Shown here one piece after another: positions 24,733-34,306 of a stretch of DNA of 40,200 bases. A program made the translations under genes and the position numbers. Numbering within the stretch: the first letter of the stretch is position 1; each line of letters starts with the position of its first letter. The DNA is from an uncultured Eubacteriales bacterium (lineage in GTDB: Bacteria > Bacillota > Clostridia > Christensenellales > CAG-138): assembly GCA_902768795.1 (NCBI GenBank), contig CACXMS010000015.1, positions 1 to 40,200 of the forward strand, read 5' to 3'. The notes under the pieces were generated by a model. It did no database searches and was not told the DNA's origin. It saw only the letters and a list, made by a program, of their open reading frames with translations.

Positions 24733-24932
24733 GGGTTTTCTCCTTCCTCGCTCGCGGCAAGCGCCGCTTCCAACGCGAGCAGTTTGTTGTAGATCAGTTC
24801 AAAGTTCTGGTTCAGGTTGTTTTCGTTCTGCGCCACGGCGCTGTCAAACGCGTCCTGCCGGTCGGACGGCGTCGCCATCCGCGCAAGATAGATCGGAAAC
24901 AGCGCCTGCATGCCGGTCGGGGTGTATGCCAT
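24729..24932 (-). CDS. small unknown cassette protein, 67 aa
   Basis: Begins MAYTPTGMQALFPIYLARM and ends in an acidic tail. A coiled-coil-like amphipathic helix runs through FELIYNKLLALEAALAAS. GAGGAGGCG lies just upstream and overlaps the stop of the nozzle-like gene. The stop overlaps the next start by 4 bp. Likely a real virion or assembly protein by operon position; no family recognised. Confidence 0.75.
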   Translation of the reverse strand: MAYTPTGMQALFPIYLARMATPSDRQDAFDSAVAQNENNLNQNFELIYNKLLALEAALAASEEGENP

Positions 24933-24942
24933 ACGCGCCTCC

Positions 24943-26376
24943 TCAATCCGGACGATGCTCGGAATCGAACCGCAGCGTTACGCCGGTGTCGAGCGTAAAC
25001 GCGCCGCCGTTCATGTTCGCAAAGCGCAGGCGGAACACGCGCCCCTCGCCGCGCAGCACGCTTTCGGCGACCGTATCGTCGTTCTTCGGAAACAGCAGCG
25101 TCGATTCATACCGCTGTCCGTCGCAGCGGACGGTGATCCGCATCGGATCGCCGCTGCCCGTGCAGGCAAGCTCGCCGAGCGTCTTTTTGTGATGCTTCGT
25201 GCCGAGGTCGATGCGCGGGGTTTCCCACCACGCCTCGATCGGTACGCCGTCGTAATCCGGGCTGTCGTCAAACTTCACGACGCGTCCGGCGCCGGTCAGC
25301 GCATACAGTTCGCCGCGTGCCGCGCAGAGCCCGGCGGCGGTAAAGCCGCGCCGCACCATGAAGGTCTCGCGCATCAGATCATACTCGATCAGAAGGTCGT
25401 TGTAAGCGCTGTCCGCGTGCTCGCGCACCGCGAAATAAAGCTGGTCGCCGCACGCCGCCGCCTCGCAGCGGTCCAGACTGCAGGTCGAAAGCAGCTTGTG
25501 CAGCGCGCGGAACGACTGCGGCCGCCGCACGGTCTGCCCGTCATAGAAGCACAAACCGGAATCGGTCAGAAAGTACAGCCGGTCGGCGTAGCGCACGCAG
25601 GCGGTATACTGCGGCCGCGAGAACGCGGCGTCCACGGGCAGGATGCGGTAATTCGAAGGCCGGTCCCCGAGCATGCGGTAGAGCGTATCGCGTTTGAAGA
25701 TCAGAAGCTGATTCGACAGCGCGAACAGTCCGGTGATCGGGTCGCTGTCCGTTCCGATGTCGGTGAATCCGCCCGATACGTCCGCGGAAGCGTCGTCGCT
25801 GCGCCAGTCCTCCACGGTGCGCGTGTCGCCCGGCGTCTTGCTCCAGAAAAGGCGCGACGGTTTCGTCGGGTTTCCGGCGGCAAACAGCCGTCCGAAATAC
25901 TGTTCCAGATAGTTCTGCGGCTCATCGGAAAGGTTTTCGCTGCTTCCGAATACAGCCGCCTGCGCGCCCAGCCCGTCCCACTTCAGAATCTGTCCCTTGC
26001 CGTAAGCGATCAGAAGATAGTCCTGCGTGCCGATCTTCATCGGCAAAAAAGCGATCTGGTTCGCGTCGATGCGCTGCCCGAACGAAAACAGTTCCTGCCA
26101 TGCGCCGTTCGTTTCGTCATAGACGAGCAGGCGCGTATCCGTGCATACGATGTACTTCAGTCCGTCCGGCCGCGCGTAGACATACAGCCGTTTATACGAA
26201 TCGCCGGCGGGAACGGCCATCGGAATGGCGCGGGAAAACCCCTTTGCGACGGAAAGGCAGCCGTCCGGCGTCTGCATGTTGCAGGCGTCCGGGCTTGTAT
26301 CGGGCGAGTTGATGTAATCGTCCTTATCCTGCCGCATTCCGCCGAAGGACTGCAAAACGCGGGTCTGCATTGCCAT
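24943..26376 (-). CDS. tail-nozzle-like protein (P22 gp10 / T7 gp12 type)
   Basis: 477 aa, close to the 472 aa of P22 gp10. It starts LQSFGGMRQDKDDYINSPD and has NMQTPDGCLSVAKGFSRAI, the usual opening of podoviral nozzle/hub proteins (a G-x-R sequence after the first strands). The rest is beta-strand repeats with D-G turns (YVYARPDGLKYIVCTDTRLL, LYFLTDSGLCFYDGQ), consistent with a propeller. Gene order (after the adaptor) supports this role: it would close the portal channel below the adaptor. The start has GAGGAGGAACGCCT upstream and follows the previous stop directly. Identification rests on order, length and fold pattern, not on a search. Confidence 0.72.
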   Translation of the reverse strand: MAMQTRVLQSFGGMRQDKDDYINSPDTSPDACNMQTPDGCLSVAKGFSRAIPMAVPAGDSYKRLYVYARPDGLKYIVCTDTRLLVYDETNGAWQELFSFGQRIDANQIAFLPMKIGTQDYLLIAYGKGQILKWDGLGAQAAVFGSSENLSDEPQNYLEQYFGRLFAAGNPTKPSRLFWSKTPGDTRTVEDWRSDDASADVSGGFTDIGTDSDPITGLFALSNQLLIFKRDTLYRMLGDRPSNYRILPVDAAFSRPQYTACVRYADRLYFLTDSGLCFYDGQTVRRPQSFRALHKLLSTCSLDRCEAAACGDQLYFAVREHADSAYNDLLIEYDLMRETFMVRRGFTAAGLCAARGELYALTGAGRVVKFDDSPDYDGVPIEAWWETPRIDLGTKHHKKTLGELACTGSGDPMRITVRCDGQRYESTLLFPKNDDTVAESVLRGEGRVFRLRFANMNGGAFTLDTGVTLRFDSEHRPD

Positions 26377-26388
26377 AGGCGTTCCTCC

Positions 26389-26934
26389 TCACCGGTAATT
26401 GCAGATCCGGCAGCCGGAGGGCTCGTCGTAATCGAGCTTCAGCCGCCGCTTCTGCGCCTCATAGACCGAAAGCCGGAGGCGCGAACCGTTCTGCGCGGCG
26501 GGATCGCCGTGCGCGCGGTCCCGGGCGACCATATACAGCACGATCAGCGGATCGCAGACGGACGGCAGCTTCGTCAGGTCCGAGTCGTTTTTCAGCGGCG
26601 CGGGCGCGTAGCGATACACGACGGTCAGCGGATCGTTTCCCCAGCCGGGGATCACGAGTTCGTTCGTGTCCGCCCCGTAATAGAACGGGATGCGGACGCC
26701 GTCCCGCTCGAGGCCGAGCACCTTGCTGCACGGCATTGTCAGCGCCGTCAGCGTCAGAACACCGTTCTGCGGCGTCAGCGACTCCCGCCGCCACGGGCGA
26801 AACGTCGCGTACAGATCGGCGATGGCCTCGTTTGCATAAGCCGTCAGCCGTTCGCGCCACAGCGCCAGCGTCGCTTCGTCATGCGGGCGCTCGAGTTCGT
26901 CGAGCGCCGCGATCAACAGTTGCAGCAGCGTCAT
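26389..26934 (-). CDS. head-tail adaptor / connector protein (gp4/gp6-like)
   Basis: 181 aa, similar in size to P22 gp4 (166 aa). The N-terminal part is helical (LLIAALDELERPHDEATLAL, then WRERLTAYANEAIADLYA). A beta-rich middle contains LGLERDGVRIPFYYGADTNE, and a C-terminal helix carries the SVCDPLIVLYMVARD segment. This mix of helices and a central beta part is the pattern of adaptor proteins that dock under the portal. It precedes the nozzle-like gene by 12 bp and its stop overlaps that gene's ribosome-binding site. The start has GGTGAGGCCTC upstream. Confidence 0.7.
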   Translation of the reverse strand: MTLLQLLIAALDELERPHDEATLALWRERLTAYANEAIADLYATFRPWRRESLTPQNGVLTLTALTMPCSKVLGLERDGVRIPFYYGADTNELVIPGWGNDPLTVVYRYAPAPLKNDSDLTKLPSVCDPLIVLYMVARDRAHGDPAAQNGSRLRLSVYEAQKRRLKLDYDEPSGCRICNYR

Positions 26935-26945
26935 GAGGCCTCACC

Positions 26946-27167
26946 TCACAGCCGCTTGCCGCCCTCGCGGGCAAATTCTTCCACGTTTTTCTCGGCGATC
27001 CGCATACCGCTTGCGCTTTCGGCAAGCAGCGCTGCGATGTAGGCCGGGACTTCAACGACACAGCCGGTCTTTACGCGGAAATTCGTACCGTTCAGAGCGC
27101 CTTCGATAAACGGGCCGTTGCCCTCGGTCGGCAGATAGATCGAAACGGTGGATTCGGAATATTTCAT
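26946..27167 (-). CDS. small unknown cassette protein, 73 aa
   Basis: The ATG at 27167 is chosen (AAAGGAGAATCGTT upstream); the frame runs open further but includes the gap. Beta-strand-rich N-terminus (VSIYLPTEGNGPFIEGALNG) and a helical C-terminus (AALLAESASGMRIAEKN). It sits between capsid and adaptor, a place used by head-decoration or head-completion proteins. I do not recognise the family. Confidence 0.8.
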   Translation of the reverse strand: MKYSESTVSIYLPTEGNGPFIEGALNGTNFRVKTGCVVEVPAYIAALLAESASGMRIAEKNVEEFAREGGKRL

Positions 27168-27224
27168 AACGATTCTCCTTTCCGGAAGGCGGGCGATTTC
27201 AGTCGCCCGCCTTCGCAATCAAAA

Positions 27225-28445
<1,221 letters not shown>

Positions 28446-28457
28446 TGGATTTCCTCC

Positions 28458-28901
28458 TTACAGTGTAATGCGTTTGCCGTCGCGGACGGCGGCCTTGATT
28501 TGCCGTTCCAGCGCGCGAAACGCTTCGGACGAGAGCGACTGATAGTCGGGCGTCGGGGCGATTGCGCGGTTCGGCCGGGTGGCTTTGGGGAGCGCGTTGC
28601 GGGCGTTGAGCTTTTCGGTCATCACCGCCATCGCTTCCTCGTATGCGTGCTCCGCCCGGTTTTCCGCCGTATAAATGCGTACGGCGGCGTTCGGTTCAAA
28701 CTCGCTCAGAAGCTGTGCAAAAGCAGGGTCTTCGCATGCCTCGTCGAGATCGAATCCTTCGGGCAGCGCGCCTTCTTCCTGCATCGTAAGCAGCGCGTTT
28801 GCCGCATCGAGGAACGGATTCTCCTCCGCTTGGGCGGGTTCGGGCTCCGCGGACACGGGCTCTCGCTCCGCGGGCGCGGGAATGTGTTTCTTAAACAGCA
28901 T
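28458..28901 (-). CDS. scaffold-like protein, 147 aa
   Basis: An acidic, mostly helical protein located between portal and capsid, where scaffolding proteins sit. A proline/glutamate-rich N-terminus (EPVSAEPEPAQAEENPF) is followed by helices and a basic C-terminal helix (RALERQIKAAVRDGKRITL), a layout like that of known scaffolds, which bind coat through a basic C-terminal helix. Its ATG overlaps the portal stop by 11 bp, so it is translationally coupled. The family is not identified by sequence. Confidence 0.75.
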   Translation of the reverse strand: MLFKKHIPAPAEREPVSAEPEPAQAEENPFLDAANALLTMQEEGALPEGFDLDEACEDPAFAQLLSEFEPNAAVRIYTAENRAEHAYEEAMAVMTEKLNARNALPKATRPNRAIAPTPDYQSLSSEAFRALERQIKAAVRDGKRITL

Positions 28902-30510
28902 TTCGTTTCTCCTTTTGTCTGAATTTGGGGGACGCAGCGGGCTCTTCGGACGGCTTCCCGCTTTCGAGGTTCTTCAAAACCTGCTCCTTGCCTTCGAATT
29001 CCATCAGCGCGATCGCTTGGTCGGGCGGGATCACGCCAAGATCCAATAGGTGCAGCATCAGTTCGTTTTGCGCCGCAATCGCGAAACGCGTCTTCTGCAC
29101 CGCCTTGATCGAAATGGAAAACTCGATCGGGAGCAGTACGCCGCCGAGCGCGCTGCGGTTCATCGCCGCGCTGTCGAACAGCACTTCCTGCTGCCGGCCG
29201 TCGACCGTGACGGTCACGGGTCTCAGATAGAAGTTGAATTCCCGTTCGACTTCAATCTCCATGCGGACGGCCTTGCGGAACGCTTCGTGGAGCTGATCGG
29301 TCGCCATGCGGGCGCGCTTTGTACTCGCTTCGCGCAGCGCTTCGATCGCACTCGCCGCGGTCACCCCGTTGCCGGCCGTCCCGCGGGAAGCGTCGTTTGC
29401 GCCGCTTTCCTCCTTGATATCCTCGCGGATCGCGCGGATATAGGCGATCAGGTACTGCGGCAGCGGCGGCGTTGAGAACCAGGTGATGCCGCTCAGCGAC
29501 TCGCCGACATGCACTTCCTTCGACCAGTCCCTCAGGTCCGCTTCATCGAAGCCGCTCGCGTCGGTCAGAAGCAGTTTGTTGCGCGAAGCCATCAGCGCGT
29601 TTTTCAGCACGATCTGATCGAGTTTATCCGCATACCGCTGCTGCTCGCCGAACAGGTCGACAATGCCGAACCCCAATGCGCTTCCTTTTCTCGGATAGAG
29701 CGGGGTCAGCACGAACGGATATTCTCCGTGTGCGAAGTACCCTTCTGGTTTTTGGGTACGGCTGTCTTCCAGAACGATCCCTCCGCAGAGGATCGCCATG
29801 TGTACGGCGTGCGAACCGGTGTTCGCATCGTATTCCCGGTACCAGTATTCGAGCAGCAGCAGCGAGTCGGCGCGATCGGCGATCAGAAGCTCGTCCTCCG
29901 GCGCGTCGGCGACCGCCATGGGGTCCTCTGTGATCAGCGCGGCTTTTTCGGGGTAGTGCGCCCGGACCCATTCCTTCGGCCGCAGCGAGAACTTGAAGAT
30001 TCCGCGGCTGTCCTGAATGTCGCAACAGAGCGGATCGAACAGGATGTTCCGCACGTCGACGTGCCGCACAAACGCGCCGCCGAGTCCCCCGTTCAGCTCG
30101 CCGTCGTAGCCGACCTCCTGCACGCAGTAGCCGGAGACGAGCAGATCGTGGACGAGCTTGCGGTACTCCTCCGCATAGGATGCGGCGTCGTGATTGCGGG
30201 CGATGACCGCCTCGACGATGCGGGCGATCTCTCCGTCCGCGGCGCTTTCCGGGCGGATCACCGCTTCCGGCACCTGCTCCATCAGATCGGCGGAGATGTT
30301 TTCGATCGTCGACTGCAGGATCGGCGTCACCGGACGCGGCTCGTTCGGATCCTCCTGCGGAACGTCATACCAGTGGTCGCCGCGGTACATCCGCTCGCAA
30401 TGGCTGAGCCGCTGCCATTCCTTGACGTAGGCGCTGCGGTACTGACGGAACAGCGCGTAGGCGTTCTCCGCGAACTGTCGCGGCGTCTGGGATTGTTTGG
30501 TTTGTTTCAT
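28891..30510 (-). CDS. phage portal protein
   Basis: The dodecameric channel through which DNA is packaged and exits, 539 aa. Clip/wing-type segments are seen: RMYRGDHWYDVP near the N-terminus, VTPILQSTIENISADLMEQ, GYCVQEVGYDGE, FDPLCCDIQDSRGIFK and the EYPFVLTPLYPRKGSALGFG strand. The crown helices at the end are charged. The length is close to that of podovirus portals (T7 gp8, 536 aa). The start has AAAGGAAAACG upstream. It follows the large terminase by 29 bp, as in many phages. Confidence 0.9.
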   Translation of the reverse strand: MKQTKQSQTPRQFAENAYALFRQYRSAYVKEWQRLSHCERMYRGDHWYDVPQEDPNEPRPVTPILQSTIENISADLMEQVPEAVIRPESAADGEIARIVEAVIARNHDAASYAEEYRKLVHDLLVSGYCVQEVGYDGELNGGLGGAFVRHVDVRNILFDPLCCDIQDSRGIFKFSLRPKEWVRAHYPEKAALITEDPMAVADAPEDELLIADRADSLLLLEYWYREYDANTGSHAVHMAILCGGIVLEDSRTQKPEGYFAHGEYPFVLTPLYPRKGSALGFGIVDLFGEQQRYADKLDQIVLKNALMASRNKLLLTDASGFDEADLRDWSKEVHVGESLSGITWFSTPPLPQYLIAYIRAIREDIKEESGANDASRGTAGNGVTAASAIEALREASTKRARMATDQLHEAFRKAVRMEIEVEREFNFYLRPVTVTVDGRQQEVLFDSAAMNRSALGGVLLPIEFSISIKAVQKTRFAIAAQNELMLHLLDLGVIPPDQAIALMEFEGKEQVLKNLESGKPSEEPAASPKFRQKEKRNAV

Positions 30511-30539
30511 ACGTTTTCCTTTCTGTCATGTGATTTCGG

Positions 30540-31871
30540 CTACAGCCCGCAGTACCCGTTCGGCTTCGATCCGACCGTAGAAAACGGATCGTATCGCGGC
30601 ACGGGCACGGGAAGCACGGCACGGGACGGATGCGGGCGGGACATCAGTCCGTAGCGCAGCGCTTCGGCGGCATGGTCCTCCGCGTATGCGGATACGTCCT
30701 CGGCATTGTGCTCGTCGCAGGTTAAAAGCGGCAGCGTGCGGATCAGGTTCCGGCAGCTTTCGAAGATCGAGAGGTTCGGCGTGCCGTCCGGCTCCTCCGC
30801 CAGCGCTTCGCGCACCCGCTGCCAGCCGGGGATCCGGGCGTTATCCGCGGGCAGCAGCGGTACGCCGTTTTTTGCGAAGACCTCCGCGATGGATTGCCCT
30901 TCGAGCCCGCCGAGCCCGCGCTTTTGCCAGGCGTCGGGCGAAGCCGCGGTATAGGCGATCGTTTCGCCTTCGGACAGGGCGCGCACCTGCCTTGCGATCT
31001 CGCTCGAAAGCGTTTGCTTGAGGTACAGTTCGCGGTAAACAACGAGCTTGCCGTCCGGCGCGGCCGCAAACCACAGCACGCAGCACGGATCGTTGTAGCC
31101 CCAGTCCATCGCGCGAAAGCGCCGCCAGTCGCGCGGGATCGGATACGGCCGAACCGTGTGCCGCTCGCGGGAGAACTCGGGAAAATACTGCCCCGCGAGC
31201 ACATCCCAGTCCCCGTCCAGATGCGCGCGCCTCAGATGCTCCGGAAGGTTCTGCAGCGTCTGCACGTAGCCCGGGTTGCGCTGCATGAGGATCGGATTGT
31301 CCGTCAGGCGGGCCGGGATGAACACGTAATCGGAAGCGCGCTCCGCGTTGCGGTAGCTGCGATCGATGAAGAGCCGCTTGACCCACGCATGGCCGACGCC
31401 GCCGGGGTTCATCGTGTAATACATCCGCGGGGAGAAGTCGCTTCGGACCGAACGGTTGCAGGTCGTGAGAAACTGCATCTGCGATTCGGTGAAGTGGGTC
31501 GCTTCCTCGAGACCTACGACGTCGTATTCCTGCCCCTGATACTGATACACGTCGGCCTCGCGGTCACAGTATCCGAGCCGGATGCGGCTTCCGTTCGGAA
31601 ACAGAAATTCCCGACGGGTCGAATGGTAGGTCGCGGCGCCGCCAAGCTCCGCGAGAAGCGGGCGCACATGGTTCTCGATCAGCTCCGGCAGCGTCCGGCG
31701 CAGAAGCAGCAGCTCGAGTCCGCTGTAACGAAAGGCAAGCAGGACGAATTTTCGCCGCATGGCCCAGCTTTTGCCGCCGCCGCGCGCGCCGCCGTAGGCG
31801 ATGTGCCGCGCTTTGGCGAGGAAGAACGCCCGCTGTTTCGGATTCGGCGTCCCGGATAAATGAAGCAGCAT
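30540..31871 (-). CDS. terminase large subunit (ATPase-nuclease)
   Basis: The DNA-packaging motor, 443 aa from ATG 31871 (GAGGAGGGAGACGG upstream, overlapping the terS stop TGA). The ATPase half has Walker A GGARGGGKS (residues 27-35), Walker B YDVVGLEEA (about 116-124) with its catalytic Glu, and a coupling motif near MNPGG. The RNase H-like nuclease half has the metal-binding Asp in AMDWGYNDPC, then a region up to DHAAEALRYGLMSR with the last catalytic Asp. The motifs look intact, so packaging and cutting activity is expected. The open frame continues upstream but overlaps terS. Confidence 0.95.
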   Translation of the reverse strand: MLLHLSGTPNPKQRAFFLAKARHIAYGGARGGGKSWAMRRKFVLLAFRYSGLELLLLRRTLPELIENHVRPLLAELGGAATYHSTRREFLFPNGSRIRLGYCDREADVYQYQGQEYDVVGLEEATHFTESQMQFLTTCNRSVRSDFSPRMYYTMNPGGVGHAWVKRLFIDRSYRNAERASDYVFIPARLTDNPILMQRNPGYVQTLQNLPEHLRRAHLDGDWDVLAGQYFPEFSRERHTVRPYPIPRDWRRFRAMDWGYNDPCCVLWFAAAPDGKLVVYRELYLKQTLSSEIARQVRALSEGETIAYTAASPDAWQKRGLGGLEGQSIAEVFAKNGVPLLPADNARIPGWQRVREALAEEPDGTPNLSIFESCRNLIRTLPLLTCDEHNAEDVSAYAEDHAAEALRYGLMSRPHPSRAVLPVPVPRYDPFSTVGSKPNGYCGL

Positions 31872-31884
31872 TCCGTCTCCCTCC

Positions 31885-32256
31885 TCATTCGGCCCACTCG
31901 GCGGCGGACGCATCCATCGTCACCGTGACCGCGGCGGCATCCTGTTTCCCGTCGTTCGGGTCGAGGACCGCAAGCGCCGCGAGCGCGGCCTGGTACGTCA
32001 GTTCGCCGAGCAAAGCCCGTTCGAGCGTGTAAGCGGCGATGCGGGAAACGGCCTCGCGCCAGACGCGCGCTTTCGACCCGACGCCGCCCGCCAGTTCGAG
32101 GATGCGCCGCGGCGCGACCCCCGTTGCAACGGCCAGTCCGTACAGGGTGTAGGGGATCTGTCTCTCCGTAAATCCGCCGTTTTTCAGCGGCGTGCGCTCG
32201 CGCGTTGCATCGCACGCCGCAAAGTACGCCCTGATCGCTTCTTCCGACCGTCTCAT
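31885..32256 (-). CDS. terminase small subunit, gp3-like
   Basis: The DNA-recognition subunit, 123 aa. The ACDATRERTPLKNG-x-TERQIPYTLYGLAVATGV stretch followed by RIAAYTLERALLGELTYQA resembles the P22 gp3-type small terminases (helical N-terminal DNA-binding part, then an oligomerisation region). GGGAGGCAACG precedes the start at 32256. A minus-strand TACAAT at 32285-32290 may be its -10, with no matching -35. First gene of the cassette; beyond it there is no further phage gene. Confidence 0.8.
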   Translation of the reverse strand: MRRSEEAIRAYFAACDATRERTPLKNGGFTERQIPYTLYGLAVATGVAPRRILELAGGVGSKARVWREAVSRIAAYTLERALLGELTYQAALAALAVLDPNDGKQDAAAVTVTMDASAAEWAE

Positions 32257-32473
32257 CGTTGCCTCCCTGCCTTTCGCTGGCTCTATTGTAGACCGTCCCC
32301 CCTCCCTCGGTTTCCCGGATAAAGTTCACAATTGAGCGCAAAAAAAGAAGCCACCTGGGGCTTCCGTCATTTGGGAAAGCATACAGAGGATCGCGCCCTC
32401 CCTGCCTGACAGCGCATTTGTGGAACGGGCACGAAAGAGCGGGATCGCCCTGCCGAGAATAAAACACGGGTAC

Positions 32474-32504
32474 AAAAAAGCCGGAAACTTTTTAAGTTTC
32501 CGGC
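32474..32504 (-). terminator. terminator hairpin (minus strand)
   Basis: Perfect 11-bp stem GCCGGAAACTT (32480-32490) / AAGTTTCCGGC (32494-32504), 3-nt loop. AAAAAA at 32474-32479 gives a U-tract on the minus strand. It would end transcription of the Rhs remnant before the cassette. The 32291-32473 stretch has no other feature. Confidence 0.82.
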
Positions 32505-32590
32505 TAAGACTGTCGAGGGTGACAGAACTCATTTTTCGCCCGAAGCGCGTACCGGCGCTGCCGCGAAGGCGAGAAGCAAGCTGTCCCGCC
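32504..32590. repeat. dispersed intergenic repeat, copy 3 (partial)
   Basis: After the terminator hairpin comes TCGCCCGAAGC, then GGCGAGAA-GC-AAGCTG 28 bp further on, matching copy 1 (7687-7734) with the same spacing. The block is fused to the 3' end of the Rhs remnant, where the Rhs reading frame loses family similarity. The second half (TTTGCGGC, CCTGYAAGTATT) is absent. Confidence 0.5.
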
Positions 32591-32961
32591 GCATCGTAAC
32601 CGTAGGAAGATCGGAGCGTTTTGCCGTTTTCCGTCCGCGTCTCCTCCGTCATGCGGTTGGTCTTATCATATTGGTACGTTAAAGTTATTTCGTTGTTTTT
32701 CTGTTCTGTTAAGTTTCCGTTTTTGTCGTATCGATATGCGGTTGTCAAGGTGCCGTCGGTCGTTCGGGTTCGTCTTCCGAGCAGGTCGTATTCGTACCGT
32801 GTCGCCGTTCCGTCCGGCGCCGTTACCGAAACGAGGCGGCTCATTTCATCATACGCATACCTTGCCTGCGTTCCGTCTAGGTAGGTCATAACCGTCTTTT
32901 GACCGTACTCGTTATACCCGTATTGTACCACATCGCCCGCCGGGTTTTCAACCCGCGTCGC
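32591..32961 (-). pseudogene. Rhs/YD-repeat core fragment
   Basis: About 120 residues of an Rhs (YD-repeat) protein read as YGYNEYGQKTV, YAYDEMSRLVSV, YEYDLLGRRT, YRYDKNGNLTE and YQYDKTNRMTEE. These are middle-barrel repeats, not a start or a tip. On its 5' side it is cut by a REP hairpin (32963-33000); on its 3' side by repeat copy 3. The frame continues through both, giving hybrid, non-homologous ends. About 150 bp (32613-32763) are nearly identical to the start of the second Rhs module (39071-39221) on the same strand. It cannot make a functional toxin. Confidence 0.88.
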
Positions 32962-32962
32962 T

Positions 32963-33000
32963 GTGTCAAGAGAACCGTCCCCTTGACACTCCCTTGACAC
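32963..33000. repeat. REP hairpin 1
   Basis: Arms GTGTCAAG (32963-32970) / CTTGACAC (32982-32989), 11-nt loop AGAACCGTCCC, then a half-copy TCCCTTGACAC. It is inverted relative to REP 2 at 36252. It cuts the Rhs remnant and marks the left end of the AT-rich cassette. The 200 bp to its right are AT-rich, with no gene. Confidence 0.85.
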
Positions 33001-33203
33001 TGTTGAACCAACTTACCGTTTTATGTTAGGGGCACATTAACTTTAGCATTTTATTGTAACGTTATTTGGATTTTAGACTCTTAATAAAGGTATGTCTTAT
33101 ACCAATGTTGATTATAGCTGTACAAGCAGATTCAATTAATCGCTAACGGTAGTATTGATTTTTTGATCGGTTTCGAACAAAACGCTTTTGCATCTGGCGA
33201 TAG

Positions 33204-33232
33204 TTGAAAGATAAAGGTTGTTATGATAGAAT
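33204..33232 (+). promoter_or_regulatory. promoter of the AT-rich five-gene cassette
   Basis: TTGAAA (33204-33209), 17 bp, TAGAAT (33227-33232), 47 bp before the first start codon (33280). All five genes that follow are on this strand with short gaps. Confidence 0.7.
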
Positions 33233-33279
33233 ATAAAAGAATGTATATTTATATCAGCTAATTTGGAAAGGATCTTACT

Positions 33280-33663
33280 ATGAAAAAAATCGTTTTGATC
33301 ATGCTGTGCGTGCTTCTGTGCTTTTCTGTTTGCGGGTGCGCATTCAGCTACAGGAAGTTTTCAACCGAAAAATGGATACAAACAGAAAACAGTCAAAAAT
33401 ATCATTATATAAAAGACCTGAAAGAGAATTACAATCTCATTGGCATGACGTCGCAGGAAGTAAGAGAATTATTGGGAGAGCCATATGATGAAAAGGTAAA
33501 AGGGCAAGTTGGCTTTGAAGAGTATTCTACACATGACGACAGAACAGATATGATTTTTTACTATCGGCTTCGAGATAATATATTAAGCGGCTGGGAAATC
33601 TATTTAATAAGATTTAAAAATAATGTTGTGTTTGAAACGGAAACAGGAGTTGAAGATTGGTAA
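33280..33663 (+). CDS. lipoprotein with BamE/SmpA-like domain
   Basis: 127 aa with a signal peptide ending in VCGC (lipobox near residue 20). The segment LIGMTSQEVRELLGEPYDE is the typical BamE/SmpA-like opening (G-M-x-x-x-E-V-x-x-L-L-G-x-P). In Gram-positives such domains occur in many small exported proteins of unknown role. GGAAAGGA precedes the start. First gene of the cassette. No other motif is visible. Confidence 0.8.
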   Translation: MKKIVLIMLCVLLCFSVCGCAFSYRKFSTEKWIQTENSQKYHYIKDLKENYNLIGMTSQEVRELLGEPYDEKVKGQVGFEEYSTHDDRTDMIFYYRLRDNILSGWEIYLIRFKNNVVFETETGVEDW

Positions 33664-33666
33664 ATT

Positions 33667-34284
33667 ATGAACAGAAAACATAAGAAGAATTACGGGCTGA
33701 TAATAGCCCTTACAGCTCTGGCTTTGGTTTTAATTTTTAATATGATATTTCCAATTATTTGTTTTTTTGCGGAAAATGTAAGGGTACACGGACGCTTTAA
33801 GGACATTTACATTGATGATAAATTTGAGGTATCCTGTGATTGGGACAGAATCGATCCTTTGCTGAATGAGCAGGAATTTGAGAAATACGGACTTTACATA
33901 GATTTTCCTTACGGGTACGATTCATTTCGTGATTGTGAAGACGGATTAAACGCAATAGAAGTATATAATACGCCGCGTATTGGAATCCACAACATTAATG
34001 TGCTCGGTGTTGCGCAAATTTCATACGGAGCGATCAACTGCGTTTCAATCAAAAACAGTAAAAATACGAAATACTTTACAGAGCCGATGATAGAGATCCA
34101 CCATTACGGTCCCAAGAAGCCGTGGGATGTAGGCCCCGATAAGTGGCACGGTTATCGTGCCGTATACAGTCTTGACGGAGAACTTGCGTTGGAAGAGGGC
34201 GAATGGAATTTGGATGTTGACAGAGATGAATTCTGTATGCATTACTTTAATTTGATGCTGAAATTGATTGGCAAACAGAAATGA
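33667..34284 (+). CDS. exported membrane-anchored protein of unknown function
   Basis: 205 aa with an N-terminal helix (IIALTALALVLIFNMIFPII) and an extracytoplasmic body. It is a paralogue of the next gene. Shared motifs are VSCDWDRIDPLLNEQEFEKYGL / VFCDWDTVNPFLDAREYEKYGL (aligned), ISYGAIN, YFTEPMIEI / YFAEPMIEV and GYRAVYSLDG-LAL-EGEW. It starts 3 bp after the previous stop without a clear ribosome-binding site, so it depends on coupling. No family recognised. Confidence 0.8.
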   Translation: MNRKHKKNYGLIIALTALALVLIFNMIFPIICFFAENVRVHGRFKDIYIDDKFEVSCDWDRIDPLLNEQEFEKYGLYIDFPYGYDSFRDCEDGLNAIEVYNTPRIGIHNINVLGVAQISYGAINCVSIKNSKNTKYFTEPMIEIHHYGPKKPWDVGPDKWHGYRAVYSLDGELALEEGEWNLDVDRDEFCMHYFNLMLKLIGKQK

Positions 34285-34306
34285 TGGAGGAGATACATAA
34301 AAAATT

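Noticed and set aside
24910..27042. 710-codon open frame on the plus strand
   Set aside because: It is the antisense shadow of the nozzle-like and adaptor genes: high-GC codon bias keeps the opposite frame open. It is rich in Arg, Ala and His, with no ribosome-binding site and no motif.
32291..33000. A complete protein reading 33000 to 32326 on the minus strand
   Set aside because: The frame runs through a REP hairpin at one end and a terminator plus repeat at the other. Only the middle 120 residues are Rhs.
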